Source: an uncultured Microbacterium sp. (GTDB lineage Bacteria; Actinomycetota; Actinomycetes; Actinomycetales; Microbacteriaceae). Taken from it: DNA of 6,619 nucleotides. The DNA is taken from the NCBI GenBank assembly GCA_937926065.1, contig CALANM010000109.1, positions 1 to 6,619 on the forward strand. The letters are read 5' to 3'. Below, in pieces: positions 1 to 5,708 of this stretch. A model generated the notes under the pieces. That model made no database searches and was not told the DNA's origin. It saw only the letters and a list, made by a program, of their open reading frames with translations. The position numbers and the translations under genes are program-made. Every line of letters starts with the position of its first letter. Within the stretch, counting starts at the first letter, position 1.

Positions 1-2
1 GG

Positions 3-671
3 CGGCGGCTCACGGTGCTGCTCGTCCTGCTGTTGATCATCGCGGGCGTCGCGCTCGCGGTGTGGCAGCCGTGGCGCGCCTCGGGCGGAACCGGCGCGAC
101 CCCCGGCGCGACTCCTGCCGCGCCGTCGACGTCGGCCGGGGCAACGCCGGCGGGGGAGGCGACGCCGTCGGGAGAGGCGACGTCGTCGGCGGAGGAGAGT
201 CCTGAGGCCACGGCATCCGAAGACCCCGAGCCGGAGAAGACGGATGCCGCGAGCCCCGACCCGTCGGCGACGCTCGCCGTGTGCACGTCGCGCGATGTGA
301 TCGTGACGGCCGTGACCGACAAGCAGTCGTACGGCGCGGCGGAGAAGCCGGAGCTGTCGATCCGCATGGTCAACGAGGGCGACGTCGAATGCGTCATGAA
401 CGTGGGGACGGCGGCGCAGTCGTTCGTCGTCGCGAGCGGCAGCGACACCTGGTGGCGGTCGACTGACTGCCAGACGGCGTCGAGCGACCAGCTCGTGACG
501 CTCGAGCCCGGGCGTGAGGTCACGAGCGTGCAGCCGCTCGTGTGGGACCGCACCCGTTCAGGCGCCGACACCTGCGACAAGGACCGCCCGAAGGCCGGCA
601 GCGGCTATTACAACCTGACCGTCACGGTCGGTGGCATCGAGTCGGAGCCTCGCCAGTTCCAGCTGCGCTGA
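3..671 (+). CDS. Membrane-anchored protein with extracytoplasmic beta-rich domain (5' end outside window)
   Basis: The reading frame is open to the left edge (codons from base 3 give R-R-L-T and then a GTG at 15), so the true start probably lies outside the window. Counting from that GTG, residues 1-17 are a hydrophobic membrane segment rich in Leu, Ile, Val and Ala, followed by W-Q-P-W. Residues about 22-86 are a low-complexity Ala/Thr/Pro/Ser/Glu linker with several A-T-P units and an acidic second half. Residues about 87-218 form a compact domain with alternating hydrophobic residues, as in an Ig-like beta fold, and four cysteines (C90, C126, C152, C187) that could make two disulfides. The layout fits a single-pass protein with a cytoplasmic N-terminus and a domain outside the membrane. 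The domain vaguely recalls actinobacterial secreted DUF4232-like or BsuPI-like domains, but I cannot assign a family. It ends 15 bases from the convergent SseB-like gene. Function unknown; that it codes is well supported by codon bias. Confidence 0.85.
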   Translation, partial: RRLTVLLVLLLIIAGVALAVWQPWRASGGTGATPGATPAAPSTSAGATPAGEATPSGEATSSAEESPEATASEDPEPEKTDAASPDPSATLAVCTSRDVIVTAVTDKQSYGAAEKPELSIRMVNEGDVECVMNVGTAAQSFVVASGSDTWWRSTDCQTASSDQLVTLEPGREVTSVQPLVWDRTRSGADTCDKDRPKAGSGYYNLTVTVGGIESEPRQFQLR

Positions 672-686
672 CGCGCGTCGAGGCCG

Positions 687-1094
687 TCAGGCGTCGAGGG
701 CGGCGATGATGTCGGCGGGTGTCGCCTGCATCGGGTGCGGACCGGCGAGGTCGAACATGACGGACGTGATCTCGTCGCCGTGCACACCCAGGAAGGCGCG
801 CAGCCAGCCGGGAGAGTGGAGCCCGACGGTCGGAGGCAGCGCCGGCGGCTTGTTGGCGACGTCGCTGAACAGGAGCAGCGCGACCTGGCCGGTGCGCGGA
901 TCGCGATAGGTCCACACTTCGCCCGTGTCGAGCGGGTTGTCGCGCTGGCCGGGCCGCATCAGCGGCACGACGGTGGGGCCGTGACGGAGCGCGAACGCGA
1001 CCGCAGCCATGTCCTGCGTCTGCAGTGCGTCCGCAAGCTGCGGGTTGCGGAACTCGATCGGCGGCTTGCCCTTCGCACGCTTCTTCCCGGCCAT
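687..1094 (-). CDS. SseB-like domain protein
   Basis: This is a 135-residue soluble protein of unknown role. It starts with a short basic tail (M-A-G-K-K-R-A-K-G-K), then residues about 16-130 follow the pattern of SseB N-terminal domains: a helix with L-A-D-A-L, a strand T-V-V-P-L near 41-45, a strand with W-T-Y near 61-63, and the hydrophobic strand V-A-L-L-L-F-S-D at 71-78, where SseB proteins usually carry an F-T-S or F-S-D turn. There is no signal peptide or membrane segment. Family assignment is by eye. SseB-type domains occur in many actinobacterial proteins without known function. The ATG at 1094 was chosen because a TAGGCT hexamer lies 6 bases upstream, as in leaderless transcripts, and no Shine-Dalgarno sequence is visible. 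It converges on the membrane-protein gene to its left, and a 424-base gap lies upstream of it. Confidence 0.8.
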   Translation of the reverse strand: MAGKKRAKGKPPIEFRNPQLADALQTQDMAAVAFALRHGPTVVPLMRPGQRDNPLDTGEVWTYRDPRTGQVALLLFSDVANKPPALPPTVGLHSPGWLRAFLGVHGDEITSVMFDLAGPHPMQATPADIIAALDA

Positions 1095-1100
1095 GCATCC

Positions 1101-1106
1101 AGCCTA
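1101..1106 (-). promoter_or_regulatory. Putative -10 box (TAGGCT) for a leaderless transcript of the SseB-like gene
   Basis: On the - strand TAGGCT sits exactly 6 bases before the ATG at 1094. That would place the transcription start at or next to the A of the ATG. It matches the TANNNT form of actinobacterial -10 boxes. No good -35 element is seen 16-18 bases further upstream, so this rests on spacing and on the same arrangement at other genes in the window. Confidence 0.4.
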
Positions 1107-1178
1107 CGGCGCGCCCGGATGCCGGCACCGCGCACGCGAGCATGCCTGACCTCGACGAGCCCGCCGGGGGAAAGAGGT

Positions 1179-1226
1179 GGGCCCTCTCGATCCCCCCATT
1201 GGGGACTGGGAAACTCGAGAGGGCCC
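1179..1226. repeat. Perfect 12-bp inverted repeat (possible terminator or RNA hairpin)
   Basis: GGGCCCTCTCGA at 1179-1190 is the exact reverse complement of 1215-1226. The 24-base interval contains a smaller CCCC/GGGG hairpin (1194-1197 with 1201-1204), so the element could fold as a nested stem. There is no run of T directly after it on either strand; on the - strand it is followed after 5 bases by CTTT. It lies in the gap upstream of the SseB-like gene and is not adjacent to the end of any called gene. It could end an unannotated transcript on the - strand or be a dispersed intergenic repeat. Confidence 0.6.
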
Positions 1227-1375
1227 TTCGCTCACTGTGGCCGTGAACCTGACCGAGATCTCTGGGGTCGATCTCGGCAACCGATGCTGGGGACAACGGG
1301 GTCGGCCGGAGAGGAGCTATCTCTAGAGTACGCAACCGTATCGGGTTTTGTGTCCACCAATCGGGGGACAAACGA

Positions 1376-1389
1376 TGAGAATGTTCTCA
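1376..1389. promoter_or_regulatory. Palindromic operator-like site
   Basis: TGAGAA (1376-1381) and TTCTCA (1384-1389) are exact reverse complements separated by two bases. This size and symmetry fit a dimeric repressor site. It does not match the actinobacterial LexA, HspR or CIRCE patterns as I know them. It is about 280 bases upstream of the SseB-like start and has no clear promoter partner, so a regulatory role is only a guess. Confidence 0.25.
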
Positions 1390-1401
1390 GTCGAAAAATC
1401 G

Positions 1402-1421
1402 CCTCTGGGGGATCCCGGAGG
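1402..1421 (-). terminator. Possible weak terminator hairpin with T-tract
   Basis: On the - strand CCTC-C-GGG (1421-1414) can pair with CCC-A-GAGG (1409-1402) around a 4-base loop, with one C/A mismatch. Five T follow three bases after the stem (plus-strand A run 1394-1398). It is about 100 bases downstream of the 44-residue gene's stop, beyond the stronger hairpin at 1460-1498. The mismatch makes it weak; it may serve as a second terminator. Confidence 0.3.
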
Positions 1422-1459
1422 GCTTCCATCGGCTCCTCCGCGCGGCGTCGCGGGGCGGC

Positions 1460-1498
1460 CGCGGTGCCGAGTGGCGAGACGGCCGTCTCGGCACCGCG
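1460..1498 (-). terminator. Strong hairpin downstream of the 44-residue gene, likely terminator
   Basis: Bases 1460-1471 (C plus GCGGTGCCGAG) and 1487-1498 are perfectly complementary over 12 bp with a 15-base loop. The loop and its flank hold a competing palindrome, GAGACGGCCGTCTC (1476-1489). The hairpin begins 20 bases after the stop codon at 1519. There is no T-run after it on the - strand, which is common for actinobacterial terminators. Confidence 0.6.
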
Positions 1499-1518
1499 CG
1501 TGAGACCGTCCGTGGCGG

Positions 1519-1653
1519 TCAGCTGCTCGCCCCCTTGCGAGGCTTGATGAACGCCTCGGGCTCACGCTTTGCGCGCTTGGCGGCGCGCTTCTCCTTGAGG
1601 GACATCTGCGCGACCTTCTTGCCGCCGCGCAGCTGCGGTGTCTTGCCTGCCAT
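1519..1653 (-). CDS. Small, highly basic 44-residue protein
   Basis: This short frame codes for 44 residues beginning M-A-G-K-T-P-Q-L-R-G-G-K-K and ending P-R-K-G-A-S-S. It contains 14 Lys/Arg against 3 acidic residues, for a net charge near +11. The middle (about residues 18-31, S-L-K-E-K-R-A-A-K-R-A-K-R-E) would form a strongly basic helix. There are no cysteines and no membrane segment. Evidence that it is a gene: a sigma-A-like promoter (TTGACT, 16 bases, TATGGT) about 36 bases upstream, GAGGAGAG directly before the ATG as a ribosome binding site (closely spaced), and a perfect 12-bp hairpin 20 bases after the stop. Its charge suggests binding to RNA, DNA or the ribosome, but that is inference. 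I recognise the style of short conserved hypothetical proteins of Microbacteriaceae and cannot name a family. Confidence 0.72.
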   Translation of the reverse strand: MAGKTPQLRGGKKVAQMSLKEKRAAKRAKREPEAFIKPRKGASS

Positions 1654-1695
1654 CTCTCCTCGCTTCCCCTTTTCGGCTGGCGGGTGGAACCATCG

Positions 1696-1723
1696 ACCAT
1701 AGCCGAGAAACAGGGAAAGTCAA
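1696..1723 (-). promoter_or_regulatory. Sigma-A-type promoter of the 44-residue gene
   Basis: On the - strand TTGACT (1723-1718) and TATGGT (1701-1696) are separated by 16 bases. This is the best consensus-like promoter in the window (5 of 6 and 4 of 6 matches). Transcription would start near 1689, giving a leader of about 36 bases before the ATG at 1653. Confidence 0.65.
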
Positions 1724-1727
1724 TTCG

Positions 1728-1757
1728 CGGAAATTCCGTGTGACCGGGAAATTCCGG
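1728..1757. repeat. Paired GGAAATTCCG repeats between radA and the small-gene promoter
   Basis: GGAAATTCCG occurs at 1729-1738 and again at 1747-1756, 18 bases apart. Each copy is almost palindromic, so the pair can be read in two ways. As DNA, it is a tandem protein-binding site lying just upstream of the -35 box (1718-1723) of the small gene. As RNA on the - strand, the two copies pair over about 9 bases with one central U/U mismatch and a 9-base loop, which would be a hairpin starting 5 bases after the radA stop codon. No T-run follows, so neither reading is settled. Confidence 0.5.
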
Positions 1758-1761
1758 CGCG

Positions 1762-3120
1762 TCAGAATCCGGGCTCGTCGCCGGGCTCTGGGCGCTCGTG
1801 GCGGGCGATGTCGGTCAGGGCACCGGCGAGATCGCGTGACGAGGTGTCGATCATGGTGCGGTAGCCGAGGCGGTCGGCTTCGGCGCGGCGCTGGGCGTGC
1901 TGGGTGACCGCACGCACTTCGCCGGAGAGGCTCAGCTCTCCGACGGCGACGAGTCGCGCAGGGTTGGGGCGGTCGCGCACCGCCGACGCGACGGCGAGGG
2001 CGATGGCGAGGTCGGCTGCGGGCTCGGTGAGCCGCACGCCTCCTACCGTCGAGACGTACACGTCGGACTGCGACACGGGGATGCGGGCCCGCTTCTCGAG
2101 CACCGCGAGGATCATCGCGACGCGTGCGGAGTCGACCCCGCTGACGATGCGGCGGGGGTTGGGCGCCTGTGTCTGGATGGTGAGTGCCTGCACCTCGACC
2201 GGCAGGGCGCGGCGTCCTTCGAGGGCGATCGTCACGCACGACCCGGGCTGCCGGGACCCGTGGCCGAGGAAGAGGCTGCTCGGGTCGGGCACTTCGGCGA
2301 TGCCGTCGCCGGTCATGTCGAAGCAGCCGACCTCGTCGGTCGCGCCGAAGCGGTTCTTGAGTGCGCGCACGAAGCGCAGCGAGGTCTGGCGGTCGCCTTC
2401 GAAGTGGCAGACGACGTCGACGAGGTGCTCGAGGATGCGCGGGCCGGCGATCGACCCGTCTTTCGTGACGTGGCCGACGATGATCACGGGGAGGTCGCGC
2501 TCTTTCGCGACGCGGATGAGCGTGGATGCCACTTCGCGCACCTGGCTCGGGTGGCCCGCCACGCCGTCGCTGAGCGCCGACGACACCGTCTGCACGGAGT
2601 CCACGATCAGCAGCTCGGGGCGCACCTCGTCGATGTGTCCGAGGATCGTGGCGAGGTCGGTCTCGCTCGCGAGGAAGAGCTCGTCGTGGAGTGCACCCGT
2701 GCGCTCGGCGCGGAGCCGCACCTGGCCGAGTGACTCCTCGGCACTCGCGTAGAGCACGCGTCGGCCGGAACGGGCGCTCTGCGCCGCGACCTCGAGCAGC
2801 AGCGTCGATTTGCCGACGCCCGGCTCGCCCGACAGCAGGATGGCCGCGCCGGGCACGATGCCGCCGCCGAGCACGCGGTCGAACTCGCCGACACCGCTCG
2901 TGCGTCGCGGCGTCTCTGTCGTGTCGATCGAGGTGATCGGCTTCGCCGACCGTGTGGGCGTGAGCGGTGCGACGGACTGCACGATCCCCGTCTGCGTCGC
3001 GGCTTCGACGACGGTGCCCCACTGCTGGCATTCCCCGCAGCGGCCGACCCACTTCGAGGCGGTCCACCCGCATTCGGTGCAACGGAAGGCAGTCGTGGGC
3101 GCGGGTCGACGGGATGCCAT
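1762..3120 (-). CDS. radA: DNA repair protein RadA
   Basis: RadA (Sms) is a RecA-related ATPase that acts in the cytoplasm in homologous recombination, promoting branch migration and processing of recombination intermediates. The 452 residues are close to the usual family length of about 450-460. In order: an N-terminal four-cysteine zinc finger (C14, C17, C28, C31), a RecA-like ATPase core with Walker A G-E-P-G-V-G-K-S-T at 98-106 and Walker B L-L-I-V-D-S at 170-175, the RadA-specific motif K-N-R-F-G at 255-259, and a C-terminal Lon-protease-like domain from about residue 285 onward. All signature motifs are intact. The start was set at the ATG at 3120 because M-A-S-R-R leads straight into the zinc finger; longer upstream frames have only Arg/Ser/Pro-rich noise. 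A TACGCT hexamer lies 6 bases before the ATG and GAGG also lies in that interval. The gene follows ldh after 88 bases and no LexA-type site is visible. Confidence 0.97.
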   Translation of the reverse strand: MASRRPAPTTAFRCTECGWTASKWVGRCGECQQWGTVVEAATQTGIVQSVAPLTPTRSAKPITSIDTTETPRRTSGVGEFDRVLGGGIVPGAAILLSGEPGVGKSTLLLEVAAQSARSGRRVLYASAEESLGQVRLRAERTGALHDELFLASETDLATILGHIDEVRPELLIVDSVQTVSSALSDGVAGHPSQVREVASTLIRVAKERDLPVIIVGHVTKDGSIAGPRILEHLVDVVCHFEGDRQTSLRFVRALKNRFGATDEVGCFDMTGDGIAEVPDPSSLFLGHGSRQPGSCVTIALEGRRALPVEVQALTIQTQAPNPRRIVSGVDSARVAMILAVLEKRARIPVSQSDVYVSTVGGVRLTEPAADLAIALAVASAVRDRPNPARLVAVGELSLSGEVRAVTQHAQRRAEADRLGYRTMIDTSSRDLAGALTDIARHERPEPGDEPGF

Positions 3121-3126
3121 GTCCTC

Positions 3127-3132
3127 AGCGTA
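3127..3132 (-). promoter_or_regulatory. Putative -10 box (TACGCT) directly upstream of radA
   Basis: On the - strand TACGCT lies 6 bases before the radA ATG, fitting a leaderless transcript with TANNNT. The 6 bases between are GAGGAC, which also resemble a very closely spaced Shine-Dalgarno sequence, so a longer mRNA from upstream could be translated too. No clear -35 is present. Confidence 0.4.
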
Positions 3133-3208
3133 CGTGGGGCCTCCGACGCTGCCGGTCTCGGCGGGCGCGGGTCGCCTCAGCGTGGGGCTGCGGCATCCGT
3201 TCGGCCGG

Positions 3209-4162
3209 TCAGCGCAGCGTCGCGGCGACGTCGGCGAGCGCCGTGGCCGAGTGGTGCAGCAGCTCGCTCTCCTTCGCCGAGAACGCGACCTCCGGGATGG
3301 GGAAGGCGCCGGCGCTGCTGACGACCGACGGCACCGACAGTGCCACACCCGACACGCCCTGGTAGCCCTCCAGCACGGTCGAGACGGGCATCACGGCGTG
3401 CTCGTCGTTGAGGATCGCCTCGACGATGCGCGCGCTCGACAGGCCGATGGCGTAGTTCGTCGCGCCTTTGCCCTGGATGACCTTGTACGCGGCGTCACGC
3501 ACGTCGACCGCGATCTGGTCGAGCTCCTCAGCGGTGAACTTCGGCTGCCCATCGAGCGGCACCCAGTCGAGGATCGGGACGGTGCCGATCGTCGCGTGCG
3601 ACCACAGCGGGAACTCGGTGTCGCCGTGCTCGCCCACGATGTACGCATGGACGCTCGAGGTCGACACTCCTGCGCGCTGCGCGATCTTCCAGCGCAGGCG
3701 TGACGTGTCGAGCACGGTGCCCGACGCGAAGATCCGCTCGGTGGGCAGGCCTGTCGCCTCCTGAGCGAGCACCGTGAGCACGTCGCACGGGTTAGTGACG
3801 ATGACGTACACGGCATCCGGGGCCACGTCGAGCAGCTGCGGCATCATCGTCTTGAGGATGCCGGCGTTCACGCCCGCCAGTTCCATCCGGGTCTGTCCGG
3901 GCTTCTGCTTGGCGCCGGCGGTGATCACGACGACGTGCGACCCCTCGGCGACCGAGATGTCGGCGCCGCCGACGATGTCGCTCGAGCCGGTGAACTGTGC
4001 GCCGTGGGCGAGGTCGAGCACTTCGGCCTCGGTCTTCTGCGCGGCGATGTCATAGAGGGCGACGTGCCGTGCGGAGCCTCTGATGAGGGCGGCGTAGGCC
4101 ACACTCGACCCGACCGCGCCCGCGCCGATGACGGTCAGCTTGGAGTTCTCGATCACGCTCAT
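3209..4162 (-). CDS. ldh: L-lactate dehydrogenase (NAD-dependent, FBP-site residues present)
   Basis: This enzyme converts pyruvate and NADH to L-lactate and NAD+ in the cytoplasm. The 317-residue length is typical. The Rossmann nucleotide loop G-A-G-A-V-G is at 13-18 and D38 at the end of the second strand favours NAD over NADP. The mobile loop Q-K-P-G-Q-T-R (86-92) has Gln at the substrate-specificity position (Q102 in classical numbering; malate dehydrogenases have Arg), and R92 matches R109. The catalytic set follows: D152 and R155 (D168, R171) in L-D-T-S-R, and the proton-relay H179 (H195) in G-E-H-G-D. R157 and H172 match R173 and H188, the fructose-1,6-bisphosphate contacts of bacillar enzymes, suggesting activation by that sugar phosphate. 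The start at 4162 (M-S-V-I-E-N-S-K) is preferred over an upstream ATG at 4198, whose extra residues have no family match. It lies between the transporter gene (131 bases upstream) and radA (88 bases downstream). Confidence 0.97.
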   Translation of the reverse strand: MSVIENSKLTVIGAGAVGSSVAYAALIRGSARHVALYDIAAQKTEAEVLDLAHGAQFTGSSDIVGGADISVAEGSHVVVITAGAKQKPGQTRMELAGVNAGILKTMMPQLLDVAPDAVYVIVTNPCDVLTVLAQEATGLPTERIFASGTVLDTSRLRWKIAQRAGVSTSSVHAYIVGEHGDTEFPLWSHATIGTVPILDWVPLDGQPKFTAEELDQIAVDVRDAAYKVIQGKGATNYAIGLSSARIVEAILNDEHAVMPVSTVLEGYQGVSGVALSVPSVVSSAGAFPIPEVAFSAKESELLHHSATALADVAATLR

Positions 4163-4168
4163 GCGCAC

Positions 4169-4174
4169 AGTCTT
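4169..4174 (-). promoter_or_regulatory. Putative -10 box (AAGACT) directly upstream of ldh
   Basis: AAGACT lies 6 bases before the ldh ATG on the - strand. It is the weakest of the four such hexamers in this window, matching TANNNT except for the first base. No Shine-Dalgarno sequence is visible before this ATG, which is why leaderless translation is suspected. Confidence 0.3.
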
Positions 4175-4264
4175 GCAGGGCGTCGATGCCGGGGCCACAG
4201 GGGGTGGCCGTGACTACCTCGGCTGCTCCCGCCGGGACGATTGTGGAGGAACCGCGGAGCACCG

Positions 4265-4293
4265 ACGGCCGCGCCGTAGGGCCTCGCTCGCCC
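4265..4293 (-). terminator. Two small hairpins after the transporter stop codon, possible weak terminator
   Basis: Directly after the transporter's stop codon the - strand can form GGGC/GCCC (4293-4290 with 4282-4279, 7-base loop) and then ACGGC/GCCGT (4277-4273 with 4269-4265, 3-base loop). Both are short and no T-run follows. The rest of this 131-base gap shows nothing further I can name. Confidence 0.25.
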
Positions 4294-5676
4294 CTATGGC
4301 GCCGGCGCGGGCTGAGCGGTGTCACGCTGCGGATTGCGGATGCCGACGAGTGAGACGACTCCGCCGATCACGAGCAGTGCGGCGGTGACGATCGCCGCGC
4401 GGTGGAAGCCGACGAGGTCGAGCGCGCCGCCCGTGATGGCGGCGAGCGCGGCGACCACGAGCAGACCGGCAACGCGTGCGACGGCGTTGTTGACCGCCGA
4501 GGCGATACCGGAGCGGTCGTGGTCGGCGGCGCCGAGAATCGCGGCGGTCAGCGGGGAGACGGTGATGGCGAGCCCGAGGCCGAACAGGAGCATCGAGGGC
4601 AGCACCTGCCACCAGTAGTCGAAGTCGGTCGACACGGTGAGGAGCAGGATCGCGCCGACGGCCATGACGAGCGGGCCGACGGTCATGAACAGCCTCGGGC
4701 CGAGACGGCCTGCCATCGCGCCGGTGCGCGAGCTCAGGAGGATGACGAGGATCGTCGTCGGCAGGCCGGCAAGCCCCGCGAGGGTGGCGCTCAGTCCCGC
4801 GCCCTGCTGCAGGTAGACGGCCACGACGAACACGTTGAGGGACAGTGCGGCATAGATGAAGAGGGTCGCGATGTTGCCGGCCGAGAAGTTGCGACTGCGG
4901 AACATGTCGAGCGGCAGCACCGGATGCGACGTCGCGCGCTGACGCCACACGAACGCGATCAGCAGCAGGATGCCGACGACGAGCGGCACCCAGATGAGCG
5001 GCGACCATCCGAGGTTCGGCTGCTCGATGAGCGCATAGACGGTGGCCCCCAGCCCGAGCGTGCAGAGCACGGCGCCGAGGATGTCGACGCGCGCGTCGGG
5101 CGCGCGCTCATCCGGCATCCCGAGCCGCGCGACCAGCCAGAGCGCGATGGCGATCGGGATCACGTTGATGAAGAACACCCATCGCCACGACCACTGGTCG
5201 ACGATGACGCCGCCGATGAGCGGACCGAGGACGAACGCGACGGTCGTGAGAGAGGTCCAGATGCCGATCGCGCGCGAGCGCAGGGGATCGTCCATCGTGC
5301 CCGTGATGAGCGCCAGCGAGCTCGGCACCAGGAACGCGCCCGCCGCGCCCTGCACCGCGCGCGCGACGATGAGGAACGTCGTGTCGGGAGAGAGCGCGAC
5401 CGCCACCGACGCGACTCCGAACCCGATGAGCCCGATCTTCAGCACCAGCTGACGGCCATACGCGTCGCTCACCGCGCCCGCGACGAGGATCAGCGCGCCC
5501 AGCGTGATGAGGTACGCATCGACCGCCCACTGCTGCGTCGCCAGACCGCCGCCGAGCTCCCGCTCGATCGCCGGCAGTGCGACGTTGACCACCGTCCCGT
5601 CGAGGAAAGCGACGAACGACCCCAGCACCGCGATCGTCAGCACCAGCCGCTGCTCCCGCGTCATCCGCTCCGCCAT
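4294..5676 (-). CDS. MFS transporter, DHA2 (EmrB/QacA) drug:H+ antiporter type
   Basis: This is a 460-residue inner-membrane protein, predicted to export drugs or other small hydrophobic compounds in exchange for protons. The N-terminus carries the 14-helix-family signature L-D-G-T-V-V-N-V-A-L-P at 25-35 (motif D1, with D26 inside the first helix). The classical MFS motif A appears as G-A-V-S-D-A-Y-G-R-Q at 67-76, motif B as R-A-V-Q-G at 106-110 with P118, and the antiporter motif C as V-L-G-P-L-I-G-G at 149-156. The remainder is a series of hydrophobic segments consistent with about 14 helices, ending in a short polar tail. Substrate cannot be read from sequence. The ATG at 5676 (M-A-E-R-M-T) is chosen because TAGCGT lies 7 bases upstream; an ATG at 5664 is the alternative. 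No regulator gene adjoins it in the window, and it is divergent from tRNA-Ser. Confidence 0.93.
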   Translation of the reverse strand: MAERMTREQRLVLTIAVLGSFVAFLDGTVVNVALPAIERELGGGLATQQWAVDAYLITLGALILVAGAVSDAYGRQLVLKIGLIGFGVASVAVALSPDTTFLIVARAVQGAAGAFLVPSSLALITGTMDDPLRSRAIGIWTSLTTVAFVLGPLIGGVIVDQWSWRWVFFINVIPIAIALWLVARLGMPDERAPDARVDILGAVLCTLGLGATVYALIEQPNLGWSPLIWVPLVVGILLLIAFVWRQRATSHPVLPLDMFRSRNFSAGNIATLFIYAALSLNVFVVAVYLQQGAGLSATLAGLAGLPTTILVILLSSRTGAMAGRLGPRLFMTVGPLVMAVGAILLLTVSTDFDYWWQVLPSMLLFGLGLAITVSPLTAAILGAADHDRSGIASAVNNAVARVAGLLVVAALAAITGGALDLVGFHRAAIVTAALLVIGGVVSLVGIRNPQRDTAQPAPAP

Positions 5677-5683
5677 GGCGCAC

Positions 5684-5689
5684 ACGCTA
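5684..5689 (-). promoter_or_regulatory. Putative -10 box (TAGCGT) directly upstream of the transporter
   Basis: TAGCGT lies 7 bases before the ATG at 5676 on the - strand, placing the likely transcription start at or next to the start codon. No Shine-Dalgarno sequence and no good -35 element are visible. It is close to, and divergent from, the tRNA-Ser promoter. Confidence 0.4.
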
Positions 5690-5708
5690 CGCCTGACCCG
5701 AGACGTCG

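Larger units (their letters stand above)
1095..1518. other. 424-base intergenic region rich in inverted repeats, no convincing gene
   Basis: No frame here has convincing coding character. Besides the two 12-bp hairpins listed separately, it holds an 8-bp stem (CCGAGATC 1253-1260 with 1270-1277, 9-base loop), the palindrome CTCTAGAG (1321-1328), TGTCC/GGACA (1351-1355 with 1366-1370), a TGAGAA-TG-TTCTCA dyad (1376-1389), and an imperfect stem at 1402-1421. The part from about 1320 to 1400 is clearly less GC-rich than the surroundings, as expected for promoter or regulatory DNA. I could not find a well-spaced -35/-10 pair in it on either strand. Confidence 0.5.

Noticed and set aside
1192..1204. 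Run of six C in a hairpin, as in the actinobacterial 6C RNA
   Set aside because: Only one C-run lies in a loop-like position; the 6C RNA has two stem-loops each with such a run, and the second is missing.
1375..1503. 42-codon frame on the + strand preceded by GGGGGAC
   Set aside because: Starts well (M-R-M-F-S-V-E-K-S) but codon use is unlike the neighbours, the second half is Arg/Pro-rich through the 1460-1498 hairpin, and no promoter is clear. Kept only as a very weak candidate.
735..1547. 270-codon open frame on the + strand over the SseB-like gene and the following gap
   Set aside because: It runs antisense through a well-supported gene, is rich in Arg/Gly as expected of a shadow frame in GC-rich DNA, and continues through hairpins without domain-like sequence.
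1562..3082. 506-codon open frame overlapping radA on the same strand
   Set aside because: It is an out-of-frame Arg/Pro-rich translation; all RadA motifs are in the other frame.
3121..3348. N-terminal extension of RadA from an upstream ATG at 3348
   Set aside because: The extra 76 residues are low-complexity Arg/Ser/Pro sequence overlapping the end of ldh; family members begin just before the zinc finger.
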